Source: Eubacterium sp.
GTDB taxonomy: Bacteria > Bacillota > Clostridia > Oscillospirales > Acutalibacteraceae
Reading direction: 5' to 3'
Assembly: GCA_017450645.1 (NCBI GenBank)
Contig: JAFSTE010000006.1
Coordinates: 1-64,000, forward strand
Length of the DNA stretch: 64,000 nt
Made by a program: the position numbers and the translations under genes. The notes below the pieces were generated by a model, which did no database searches, was not told where the DNA came from, and saw only the letters and a list, made by a program, of their open reading frames with translations. Numbering within the stretch: the stretch's first letter is position 1; each line of letters opens with the position of its first letter. Shown in pieces: positions 1 through 8,787 of the stretch.

Positions 1-38
1 TGAACAAGTCCGTAAAAAATGGACAATAGAAAAAAGAG

Positions 39-76
39 CCCCCTTGATGTAGAATATACATCAGGGGGGATTTTTT
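39..76 (+). promoter_or_regulatory. Hairpin sequestering the transposase ribosome site
   Basis: CCCCCTTGATGT (39-50), loop AGAATAT and ACATCAGGGGGG (58-69) form a strong stem with one bulge, followed by A and six T, and the orfA ATG follows at 77. The G-run that would be the ribosome site is in the 3' arm. Such a hairpin can stop incoming transcription and mask the ribosome site, a known IS strategy against activation by outside promoters. The structure is seen; the regulatory effect is inferred. Confidence 0.6.
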
Positions 77-427
77 ATGCCAAGAAGTTACATACATATA
101 AGTCAATACGAAAAAGAAATATTGGATTTGAAACAGAAAGGGTATGTTAGAAGAGCAATTGCAGAGGAACTTGGTTTAGATGAAATACAGATAAAAAACT
201 TTCTGTTTCGATACAGTCAAAAGCAAAAAAGAATAGAAGCAGGAAAGACAATTCACAAGAAAGGCAGACCATGTAAAACGGACGGCGAATTGCCGCCTTC
301 AATACAAAGACTCGATAAACTTGCTCAAATGAGGTACACACTCGCAAGCAAGGAGAGATATATTAAGCGATTAGAAATGGAAAACGAATTAATGCGGGAT
401 TTTCTGTCGCTCACAGAAAGGAAGTGA
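77..427 (+). CDS. IS3-family transposase OrfA (helix-turn-helix protein)
   Basis: 116-residue small transposase subunit. The N-terminal half has an HTH pattern (EILDLKQKGYVRRAIAEELG, about residues 15-34) expected to bind the inverted repeats. The C-terminal part (about 78-116) is a leucine-zipper-like helix used by IS3 OrfA for multimerisation. It ends in TGA at 425-427, overlapping the orfB GTG start as GTGA. Length and layout match the family. Confidence 0.85.
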   Translation: MPRSYIHISQYEKEILDLKQKGYVRRAIAEELGLDEIQIKNFLFRYSQKQKRIEAGKTIHKKGRPCKTDGELPPSIQRLDKLAQMRYTLASKERYIKRLEMENELMRDFLSLTERK

Positions 428-1278
428 AGCCATCGATAAAATATCAAGTAATACACAAACACAGAGATAAATACAGCATAAGTGAAATGTGCAGATTTTT
501 TGAGGTATCAAGAAGTGGATATTATGCATATCTGAAGCGCAAAGATATACCGGATAGAGATTTGCCGCTTGCAGATAAGATAAGAGAATGTCAGGAAGAA
601 AGCCACAGAACATATGGCTATCGCAGAGTGCATATATGGCTTGAAAGACAAGGAATATACAGAAATCCCAAGACTGTGCTTCGTGTTATGCAGAAATACA
701 ATCTGTTATCTGTGGTAAGGCGTAAGAAGTTTCACTATTGCAGTCAGTATCTGCACCGTTATCCTAATCTGCTTGACAGAGATTTTCATGCTGAAAGACC
801 AAATCAGAAATGGGTTACTGATATATCCTACATAAAGACCTCAGAAGGATTTCTTTATCTGTCTGTAATTCGTGATTTGTTTGATAACAGCATAGTTGCT
901 TACAAGACTGCAAGAGAACAATCAATTAAATTAGTTCTCGATACAATCAAGGAAGCCAAGGCAAAAGAGAAGGTCACCGCAGAGCTGCAACTCCACAGTG
1001 ACCAAGGGTTTCAGTATACCTCGCAAGCGTACTTTAACCTAACCACATCATACGGCATAACTCAATCAATGTCAAGACGTGGAAATCCATATGACAATTC
1101 TTTAGCCGAAAATTTCTTTTCAATTCTCAAAACAGAGTGCATCCATCGTGTCAAACTGCACAGCTATGAGGAGGCGCGCCTCCTCATAGCTGAATACATA
1201 CACTTTTACAACAACATTCGTATTCAAACTAAAACAAAACTGACACCCTTGGAACAAAGATGTCAGTTCGTTGCTTAA
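424..1278 (+). CDS. IS3-family transposase OrfB (DDE integrase)
   Basis: 284-residue catalytic subunit. An HTH_21-like N-terminal part (about residues 16-90) precedes an rve integrase core. The catalytic triad is visible as D133 (WVTDISY), D193 (LHSDQG) and E229 (SLAENFF), giving DD(35)E spacing. The frame is -1 relative to orfA, and the GTG start overlaps the orfA stop. An AAAGGA-like ribosome site lies just upstream, and no A6G slippery run is seen, so translational coupling is more likely here than the -1 frameshift usual in IS3. The frame is intact, so the element may be active. Confidence 0.9.
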   Translation: MKPSIKYQVIHKHRDKYSISEMCRFFEVSRSGYYAYLKRKDIPDRDLPLADKIRECQEESHRTYGYRRVHIWLERQGIYRNPKTVLRVMQKYNLLSVVRRKKFHYCSQYLHRYPNLLDRDFHAERPNQKWVTDISYIKTSEGFLYLSVIRDLFDNSIVAYKTAREQSIKLVLDTIKEAKAKEKVTAELQLHSDQGFQYTSQAYFNLTTSYGITQSMSRRGNPYDNSLAENFFSILKTECIHRVKLHSYEEARLLIAEYIHFYNNIRIQTKTKLTPLEQRCQFVA

Positions 1279-1359
1279 AACTCAATATTCTACATCAAGT
1301 TGGCTTTTTTGTGCTGTCTACACAAATTGGTGCAGTTCACTTGGAGTCGGCTTTTGTTA

Positions 1360-3381
1360 TTATTCTTTGTCGGTTTGGTCTTTTTTATCGTCAAGCTGCT
1401 TGACAATTTCTTTAGTGAAGCTGTTGTCATCGTTGTCAGTGAGAAGTCCGCAGATATCGTCAAAAAGGATGTCCTTTTTGTTGCCTTTTTTAAGCTCAAA
1501 TTCGCCGCTGTTTTTACAGTTCTTAAATTCGGTGCTCTTTGTCGCTGCGCCCGCAATTCCGCCTACAAAGCAGTAACAGATATCTTTTTCGGGCTCAAGG
1601 TCGTCTGCCTTTGTGTCAATTACCGTTGCGGTAATATCGCCGTTATTCTGACAGTTAATAAAGCTCTTTTTATCTTCAGCAGTAGAAATTACGCTACCTA
1701 CAAAACCGCCTGCAAAGCTTATTGTCGCGGACTCAAATGTAACATCAAGGTCGCCGTTATTTACACAACTGTCAACAGTAATGCTCGGCTTACCGCTGCT
1801 GATTGAATTCATAAGCTTGCTGAAAATACCGCCGGTTGAAAATCCGCCCGCAACTGTAATATCGCCGTTATTAACACAGGATTTAACGATAACCGTGTTA
1901 GACGCTTCGCTTCCTGCGGTTGAAAAAGTACAGATAATTCCGCCGATGTCCCCTTCGGTGTCGTCAGTGCTGAAATCAGCGTCATTGACGCATTTTTCAA
2001 AGGTTACGGTAGCATTACTCTTTGAACCGTTAAGCACGAACGCTGTTATGCCGCCGGTTGTCTTACCTTTAACATCACCGTTATTTGTACAGTTAAGTAT
2101 ATTAACGCTCGACTCGTCCTCGGCGTAAACAGTAGAAACAATACCGGAAGCGCCCTTTTCAGACTCAACGTCGCCCTCGTTTTCACAGTCCTTTACGGTG
2201 AAAGCACCTTGATTGTCCGCGGTTTTATCAACCGAGTTTTTAGAGGTGTTTAGGTTTCCGACAATACCGCCCGTAATCTCCTTACCGGTGATTTTGCCTT
2301 CATTTTCGCAGCCGATAATCTCGCCCGTAGCATTGGAACTGGTTGCACGCGCAACAATGCCGCCTGCGCCGCCCTGCTTAGAAACAATTTTACCCTCATT
2401 TGTGCAGTTTTTGATTGTAGATTTACCTATGTTGCCGTTCTTTTCGCCCGCAAATGTGGTTGCTGAATCCTGCATAAGACCACATATTCCCGCAGCCTCA
2501 ACATAGTTATTTTTAACATCTGCTTTATTAGTGCAGTTTTCGATAACGCCGTCGTAAAGGTCAGCGGTAATTCCACCCACCTCATGGCAACGCTCGCTTT
2601 CGATAACACCGCTTGACTTACAGTTTTTAATCTCTACAGCGGTTAAGGTATGGCCGACAATTCCGCCGACAGACGCGATATTTGCATAAATATAATTGTT
2701 CTTGCTGTTGCAGTTAATAATTTTTGTCTTATAAGCGTCGCCGCAGATTGCGCCGATTGAATTAATCTGGTTGTATGAATAAAAGTATGAATTTTTAACC
2801 GTTACATTCTTAATTACAGCATCCTTGGCATACGCGAACAGACCGACATTACTGTCAGGGCCGTCAACCTCGTCATAGTTTGTAATCATATAAAGACCGC
2901 TGATAGAATGACCTTTGCCGTCAAACACGCCGTCGAACGCAGAGCCTGTACTCTTATCGTTATTAATCTTACCGATAGCGTCAAAAGCAAACATAGGTGC
3001 TTTTTCGTCAGCGTGGTCCATATCCTCAGTTGTATTAAGTATAATATCGTCAGTAAGCACATAGTGCTTGCCTGCGAATTTATCAAGCTTGTCGTCGGTG
3101 TAAACAATGTCATTAAAACAGTACGCCAAACGCGCAAGCTCAGCGGCGTTAGAAATTTCGTACGGCTTCTCCTTACTGCCGTCACCGCCCGCAAAGCTGT
3201 CTGCAGGGGCAATTTTCTGCTCCGGCACGCGCTCATCGGGAATTTCATCCATCTTTTCGTACAATGTAGTAGCTTCGGTGGTTTTTTCGTCGCCGTCATC
3301 ACTCTTTTGAGAAGTTGAGCAACCCGCAAAAGCACCTGCAATCATTGCAATAGCCAACAGTACCGCCAAAATCTTTTTCAT
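1360..3381 (-). CDS. Surface lipoprotein with GLUG-like beta-helix repeats
   Basis: 673 residues. A signal peptide with the lipobox AGAFAGC puts the mature N-terminal Cys at about residue 20, so it should be lipid-anchored outside the membrane. An acidic Thr-rich linker follows, then many imperfect 25-40 residue repeats of the type GGI-hydrophobic-IKNCxNxGxI (about residues 140-640). These resemble GLUG-motif or beta-helix surface proteins of gut Firmicutes. Ribosome site GGAGAG precedes the ATG, and a good promoter lies upstream. Monocistronic. Adhesion or glycan contact is plausible, but no enzymatic residues are recognised. The IS3 element sits 20 bp beyond its stop. Confidence 0.75.
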   Translation of the reverse strand: MKKILAVLLAIAMIAGAFAGCSTSQKSDDGDEKTTEATTLYEKMDEIPDERVPEQKIAPADSFAGGDGSKEKPYEISNAAELARLAYCFNDIVYTDDKLDKFAGKHYVLTDDIILNTTEDMDHADEKAPMFAFDAIGKINNDKSTGSAFDGVFDGKGHSISGLYMITNYDEVDGPDSNVGLFAYAKDAVIKNVTVKNSYFYSYNQINSIGAICGDAYKTKIINCNSKNNYIYANIASVGGIVGHTLTAVEIKNCKSSGVIESERCHEVGGITADLYDGVIENCTNKADVKNNYVEAAGICGLMQDSATTFAGEKNGNIGKSTIKNCTNEGKIVSKQGGAGGIVARATSSNATGEIIGCENEGKITGKEITGGIVGNLNTSKNSVDKTADNQGAFTVKDCENEGDVESEKGASGIVSTVYAEDESSVNILNCTNNGDVKGKTTGGITAFVLNGSKSNATVTFEKCVNDADFSTDDTEGDIGGIICTFSTAGSEASNTVIVKSCVNNGDITVAGGFSTGGIFSKLMNSISSGKPSITVDSCVNNGDLDVTFESATISFAGGFVGSVISTAEDKKSFINCQNNGDITATVIDTKADDLEPEKDICYCFVGGIAGAATKSTEFKNCKNSGEFELKKGNKKDILFDDICGLLTDNDDNSFTKEIVKQLDDKKDQTDKE

Positions 3382-3413
3382 ATAATCTCTCCTTTATTCA
3401 GCTTACAAAAGCC

Positions 3414-3442
3414 ATTATATCAAATTGTCAGAATCTATGCAA
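3414..3442 (-). promoter_or_regulatory. Sigma-A-type promoter for the lipoprotein gene
   Basis: On the minus strand TTGCAT (3442-3437), 17-bp spacer, TATAAT (3419-3414), about 33 bp before the ATG. Confidence 0.7.
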
Positions 3443-3475
3443 TTAGCCGTTAATCTAAGTTAGCAATATATTATT

Positions 3476-5002
<1,527 letters not shown>

Positions 5003-5020
5003 ATTGTCCTCCTGAAAAAC

Positions 5021-5965
5021 TTAGTCTGTATATATAGGTGAGGTTACGGCAAGCAGTGTGTCCGCGCCGTTAAACGAGCCCCAGAGCTCTGCGCGGTACC
5101 ATTTACCTTTAACTAATTCCACCTCGCACGCGGTTTCGGTAATGCTTGCTTCGCGCACGCACTCGCCGCCGTTTGTAACAATCTTAACACATCGGTAAGA
5201 AATATCCTTTGCCGCTGCAAACTCGCGCCTTGCGTATAAGTCGGTGAATATTCTAAATGTCGCTTTTCCTGCGGGAACGGTGTCGCCGATACCGTAATCC
5301 GTGCCGTCAACGCTTACGGTAAAGAACAGCTTTGCGCCCGAGGACACAACAGTTCTGCCGTTTTTAACAGCGTTAAGCGCATTTTCGGGCGTCGGCTCGT
5401 CCATATCGAGATAGGTCACGGCGTAATGACCCTCAACCGGTCTGTGCCAGTCCTTGCCGTTAGTAGCGCCGAGGCGGTAACCTCTGTCAAGAAGGTCGGT
5501 CCAGAACTCGGTTGCAAGCTTATTCTCTATATTATCGGGCGAAAACGCCATATGCCAGATTTCGATATAGTCAACCTGCGACCAGTCGTTTACATTAAAC
5601 TCCCATCTGCCGCCGGTACACATAGGCGAGCCGAGCTGAAACGGGTGCGCTATGCCGACAAGTCCGCCGTTTTTCTTAACCTCGGCAATTTTAGAGTCTA
5701 TGTTGTCGGGTACGGCATCGCGCCAGTCAACAAAACTGTTTGCGCCAAGCACGAGCATATGCCCGAAATATGTAGTCCATTCTATACCGTTAATAACGGG
5801 GATTATGCTTTTGTCCAGCTCGGAATAACCGCTCTGCGTGTTATGGTCGGTCAGCGCGATAAGCGACAGCTCGTTGTCCCTCGCCGCCTGCTGAAGCTGC
5901 GCGGGCAAAAAGCCGCCGTCGCTGTGAACGGTGTGGCAGTGTAATTCACAAGGATAATAACTCAT
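5021..5965 (-). CDS. PHP-domain metal-dependent phosphoesterase (CehA/McbA type)
   Basis: 314 residues. The N-terminal PHP signature is clear: ELHCHTVHSDGG (metal-binding His residues), ALTDHN, then GIEWTT and GIAHP. The C-terminal third is beta-rich and resembles the accessory part of CehA/McbA-family hydrolases. Activity on a phosphoester is expected; the substrate is unknown. Its start overlaps by 4 bp the stop of the 144-residue upstream gene, so the two are translationally coupled, and guaA follows 18 bp downstream. No signal peptide, so cytoplasmic. Confidence 0.85.
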   Translation of the reverse strand: MSYYPCELHCHTVHSDGGFLPAQLQQAARDNELSLIALTDHNTQSGYSELDKSIIPVINGIEWTTYFGHMLVLGANSFVDWRDAVPDNIDSKIAEVKKNGGLVGIAHPFQLGSPMCTGGRWEFNVNDWSQVDYIEIWHMAFSPDNIENKLATEFWTDLLDRGYRLGATNGKDWHRPVEGHYAVTYLDMDEPTPENALNAVKNGRTVVSSGAKLFFTVSVDGTDYGIGDTVPAGKATFRIFTDLYARREFAAAKDISYRCVKIVTNGGECVREASITETACEVELVKGKWYRAELWGSFNGADTLLAVTSPIYTD

Positions 5966-6396
5966 ACCGTCTTCCCCTCGATTTCAAGTGAATAGTGAAT
6001 ATTACATCCCGCGTAGTGAACATTAAGCACCACATGCCAAATTCCGCTGTCAACGGGCTTATTGATTATACCGGGGGTACTGTTTTCACCGATAGTGATA
6101 AGCTGGTTGTGCGGCTGACGGTGGCAGGCACCGCGGTACTCGCCGTTTTCGTCAAACGACAGAGTAATCAGGTTTTTAACAGGCATCAAGCCGTCGGTGT
6201 CAAAATTCTGCATACCGTATTTGCGCATAGCCTCCTCAATCTGATGATGCGCCTCCGCCTCGCGCTCAACGGTTTTTGGTGAATATGAATACTTCACCTT
6301 CAATTCGTTTACGCCCTCGGGTACTTTGAAGGTAAAGGAAAGATTTGTTTTGTCGTCGGCATTAGTGATTATGCCTTTTTTCTCAAAAATCAGCAT
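5962..6396 (-). CDS. Small beta-rich partner of the PHP phosphoesterase
   Basis: 144 residues, no signal peptide, mainly predicted beta strands (LSFTFKVPEGVNELKVKYSY near the N-terminus). It is not a family I can name with certainty. Larger CehA/McbA proteins often carry a beta domain before the PHP domain, so this gene may be that domain as a separate subunit; the 4-bp coupling with the PHP gene supports this. First gene of the operon with the PHP gene and guaA. The promoter is only weakly visible: a TATAAT at 6434-6429 on the minus strand with a poor -35. Confidence 0.6.
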   Translation of the reverse strand: MLIFEKKGIITNADDKTNLSFTFKVPEGVNELKVKYSYSPKTVEREAEAHHQIEEAMRKYGMQNFDTDGLMPVKNLITLSFDENGEYRGACHRQPHNQLITIGENSTPGIINKPVDSGIWHVVLNVHYAGCNIHYSLEIEGKTV

Positions 6397-6443
6397 TGTT
6401 TCGCCTTCTTTTGTAAATATTACTAATAATTATAACACCACTA

Positions 6444-6472
6444 TTGAATAAAAGAAATAAAAATGTTATAAT
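6444..6472 (+). promoter_or_regulatory. Sigma-A-type promoter for the PI-PLC-like/pfp pair
   Basis: TTGAAT (6444-6449), 17-bp spacer, TATAAT (6467-6472), 31 bp before the ATG at 6504. Confidence 0.75.
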
Positions 6473-6503
6473 TTTTTGGTAAAAATTTTTTACAGGTGAT
6501 CAA

Positions 6504-7397
6504 ATGGCAATAGATTTAAAAACTTGGATGAAGGATATCGACGGAAAAACGCCGCTTTTCGAGCTTACAATACCCGGCACGCACGACTGCGTAACGCAGT
6601 TTGTACAGTTCCCCCATATTTCAAAATGTCAGGATATGGGTATTTACGAACAGCTTTGCATCGGCATAAGGGCGCTCGACATACGCGTAGAGTCAAAGGA
6701 CAATAGGCTCGGTATGGTGCACGGCGTTGCTAAGGCGTTTAACACCGCAAACCGTATGGCAAGACAGATGGAAATAGTCGATGTGCTTTCTGACTGTTAT
6801 ATATTCCTCGAAGCTAACCCGAGCGAAACAATTATTTTTCAGTTTAAAAACGACTCTAATAATGAGCGCGAAAAATGCTTTAATAATCTGTATTACACTT
6901 ATATCAAGGGCAATGAGAGCTACTGGTTCTTAGAAAACAGAGTGCCGACTCTTGACGAAGCGAGGGGCAAAATCGTACTGCTTCGCAGATGTAAAATGGA
7001 CGAAAAAGATAAAGAATTTACCGACTACAACACGGGGCTTGATTTTTCCGAATGGGTGGAACAGGACACTGCCGCACCTGAGCCGCTTACGCTCGAAACA
7101 AACTCGCTTGACAATGCGGTATTCGTAATTCAGGACAGGTTTAAGTACAAGCCCGAGGAGCGCTGGGACGAGTGTTTAAAGCCGTTTCTCGACTCTATGA
7201 AGCCCTTTGACGGCACATATGTAATAGACTACACCTCGACCGCGGGCGGCGTAAAAGGACCTAAAAACAATTCGTCCTATATTAATCCTAAGTTTATGGA
7301 ATACCCGCTTGATAAGGATAAATACTACGGCACAATTTACCTTGATTTCCCGTTTGAAGAGCTTACAACAAAGATTATTGAACACAATTTTAAGTAG
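6504..7397 (+). CDS. PI-PLC-like phosphodiesterase, cytoplasmic
   Basis: 297 residues. The bacterial phosphatidylinositol-specific phospholipase C fold is suggested by IPGTHD (first catalytic His), GIRALDIRV and GMVHG (second catalytic His), and a late YGTIYLDFP strand. Secreted PI-PLCs have signal peptides; this one starts MAIDLKTWM with none, so it would act inside the cell, or on a substrate other than membrane PI. It lies 9 bp before pfp, in the same transcript. Substrate unknown. Confidence 0.75.
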   Translation: MAIDLKTWMKDIDGKTPLFELTIPGTHDCVTQFVQFPHISKCQDMGIYEQLCIGIRALDIRVESKDNRLGMVHGVAKAFNTANRMARQMEIVDVLSDCYIFLEANPSETIIFQFKNDSNNEREKCFNNLYYTYIKGNESYWFLENRVPTLDEARGKIVLLRRCKMDEKDKEFTDYNTGLDFSEWVEQDTAAPEPLTLETNSLDNAVFVIQDRFKYKPEERWDECLKPFLDSMKPFDGTYVIDYTSTAGGVKGPKNNSSYINPKFMEYPLDKDKYYGTIYLDFPFEELTTKIIEHNFK

Positions 7398-7406
7398 GAG
7401 GGTGCT

Positions 7407-8657
7407 ATGGCAAAAAATCTGATTATCGGACAGTCCGGCGGTCCTACCGCAGTTATAAACGCGAGCCTTGCGGGCGTAATCGACTACGCGCTTACAAGCG
7501 AAGCGGTAGGCACAATTTACGGTATGATTGACGGTGTTGAAGGACTGCTTCAAAAGAACATTATCGACCTTACCGCTATGTTTGAGCATCTGCCGCACGA
7601 GGTTAACCGCCTTAAGCACTCGCCGGCTATGTTCCTCGGTTCGTGCAGGTATAAGCTAAGCGGCGAGGAAGAGGAATTTAAGCGCATTTTTGAAATTCTA
7701 AACGAGTATAATATAGGTTACTTTATCTACATCGGCGGTAACGATTCGATGGATACGGTTAAAAAGATGAGCGCTTTTGCCGCCGAAAACCGTATTGATG
7801 TTAAGATTATCGGCATACCTAAAACCGTCGATAACGACCTTAACGGTATCGACCACTCGCCCGGCTTCGGCTCGGCTGCCAAGTACATCGCTACCTGCGT
7901 TCGCGAGGTTGCGTACGACACAAGCATTTACTCTATCAAGAGCGTACATATTATCGAAGCTATGGGCAGAAATGCAGGCTGGCTTACCGCTTCGAGCGTG
8001 CTTGCGCGTCAGGATAATATGCCTGCGCCGCATCTGGTTTATCTGCCCGAGGTTGCATTCTCTGTTGAACAGTTTTTAAGCGATGTTAAAGAAAAGCTAA
8101 AGAGCTACAACACCGTTATTGTTGTCGTAAGCGAGGGCATACGCGATAAGGACGGCAAGTATATCGCCGAAAACGGCTGCTCTCAGGACGGCTTCGGCCA
8201 CGCTCAGCTCAGTGGAGCAGGCGCATATCTTAAAACTATTATCGAAAACGAAATCGGCTGTAAGGTAAGGGCGCTCGAGCCCTCCGTACTTCAGAGAAGC
8301 GCGGGTCATATCGCCTCCCTCTGTGATGTTAACGAGGCGTTCAATCTCGGCTCGGTTGCGGTTAAGGCTGCCGAGGACGGCAAAACCGGCGTATTCGCAA
8401 CCCTTCGCAGAACTTCTAACAAGCCGTACTGCGTTGAGTACGGCACAGAGAGCGTCGATGTCGTTGCGAACAGAGAAAAGGTTGTGCCGCGCGCGTGGAT
8501 TAACGCCGAGGGCAACGATGTAACCGAGGAAATGGTAAGCTACCTGCGTCCGCTTATCAGGGGCGTTGCGCAGACTCCGTACCGCGCAGGACTCCCCGAT
8601 TATATCGACATCCGTCACCTCGATATCACAAAACAAAAATACAAAAACGAAGATTAA
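7407..8657 (+). CDS. pfp: Pyrophosphate-dependent 6-phosphofructokinase
   Basis: 416 residues. Phosphorylates fructose 6-phosphate using PPi, reversibly, in glycolysis. N-terminal GQSGGPTAVINAS, the GGNDS motif with Asp (rather than Gly, as in ATP enzymes) and IPKTVDNDL with the Lys after Pro are the known marks of PPi use. NAGWLTA and a PEV motif follow in the usual order. Ribosome site AGGAGGG precedes the ATG. Strong hairpin terminator follows. PPi glycolysis is common in fermentative Clostridia. Confidence 0.93.
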   Translation: MAKNLIIGQSGGPTAVINASLAGVIDYALTSEAVGTIYGMIDGVEGLLQKNIIDLTAMFEHLPHEVNRLKHSPAMFLGSCRYKLSGEEEEFKRIFEILNEYNIGYFIYIGGNDSMDTVKKMSAFAAENRIDVKIIGIPKTVDNDLNGIDHSPGFGSAAKYIATCVREVAYDTSIYSIKSVHIIEAMGRNAGWLTASSVLARQDNMPAPHLVYLPEVAFSVEQFLSDVKEKLKSYNTVIVVVSEGIRDKDGKYIAENGCSQDGFGHAQLSGAGAYLKTIIENEIGCKVRALEPSVLQRSAGHIASLCDVNEAFNLGSVAVKAAEDGKTGVFATLRRTSNKPYCVEYGTESVDVVANREKVVPRAWINAEGNDVTEEMVSYLRPLIRGVAQTPYRAGLPDYIDIRHLDITKQKYKNED

Positions 8658-8671
8658 TAACCCTATTAATT

Positions 8672-8710
8672 CCAAAAGCACTGCGGATACCGAATCCGCA
8701 GTGCTTTTTA
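8672..8710 (+). terminator. Rho-independent terminator after pfp
   Basis: CAAAAGCACTGCGGAT, loop ACCGA, ATCCGCAGTGCTTTTT: a perfect stem of about 15 bp with a T run. The A run on the left allows weak use in the other direction. Confidence 0.9.
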
Positions 8711-8723
8711 TGCTAAAGAGTAA

Positions 8724-8752
8724 TTGAAATGCACTTAGTAATATGTTATTAT
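8724..8752 (+). promoter_or_regulatory. Promoter for the GH43 gene
   Basis: TTGAAA (8724-8729), 17-bp spacer, TATTAT (8747-8752), 35 bp before the ATG. Confidence 0.65.
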
Positions 8753-8787
8753 TAAAATAGATTAGTTTAACCTTACAGGGTAATAGT

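Larger units (their letters stand above)
1..1339 (+). mobile_element. IS3-family insertion sequence, complete
   Basis: Two overlapping transposase frames are bounded by imperfect terminal inverted repeats. The left end begins TGAACAAGTCC at base 1. The right end reads, on the other strand, TGAACTGCACC from base 1339 inward; both ends share TGAAC, a GACA block and an AAAAAAG block. An internal inverted copy of CTTGATGTAGAATAT lies about 42 bp from each tip (43-57 and 1285-1299). TGAACTGCACC is typical of IS3-family tips. The right tip lies 20 bp past the stop of the minus-strand lipoprotein gene, so that gene is intact. The flanking 3-4 bp target duplication cannot be checked because the left flank is outside the window. 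Confidence 0.88.

Noticed and set aside
415..427. Programmed -1 frameshift between orfA and orfB
   Set aside because: No A6G or similar slippery run at the junction; the GTGA overlap with a ribosome-like AAAGGA site fits coupling better.
1300..1806. Plus-strand frame running out of the IS into the lipoprotein gene
   Set aside because: It crosses the IS end and is antisense to the lipoprotein; no start context.
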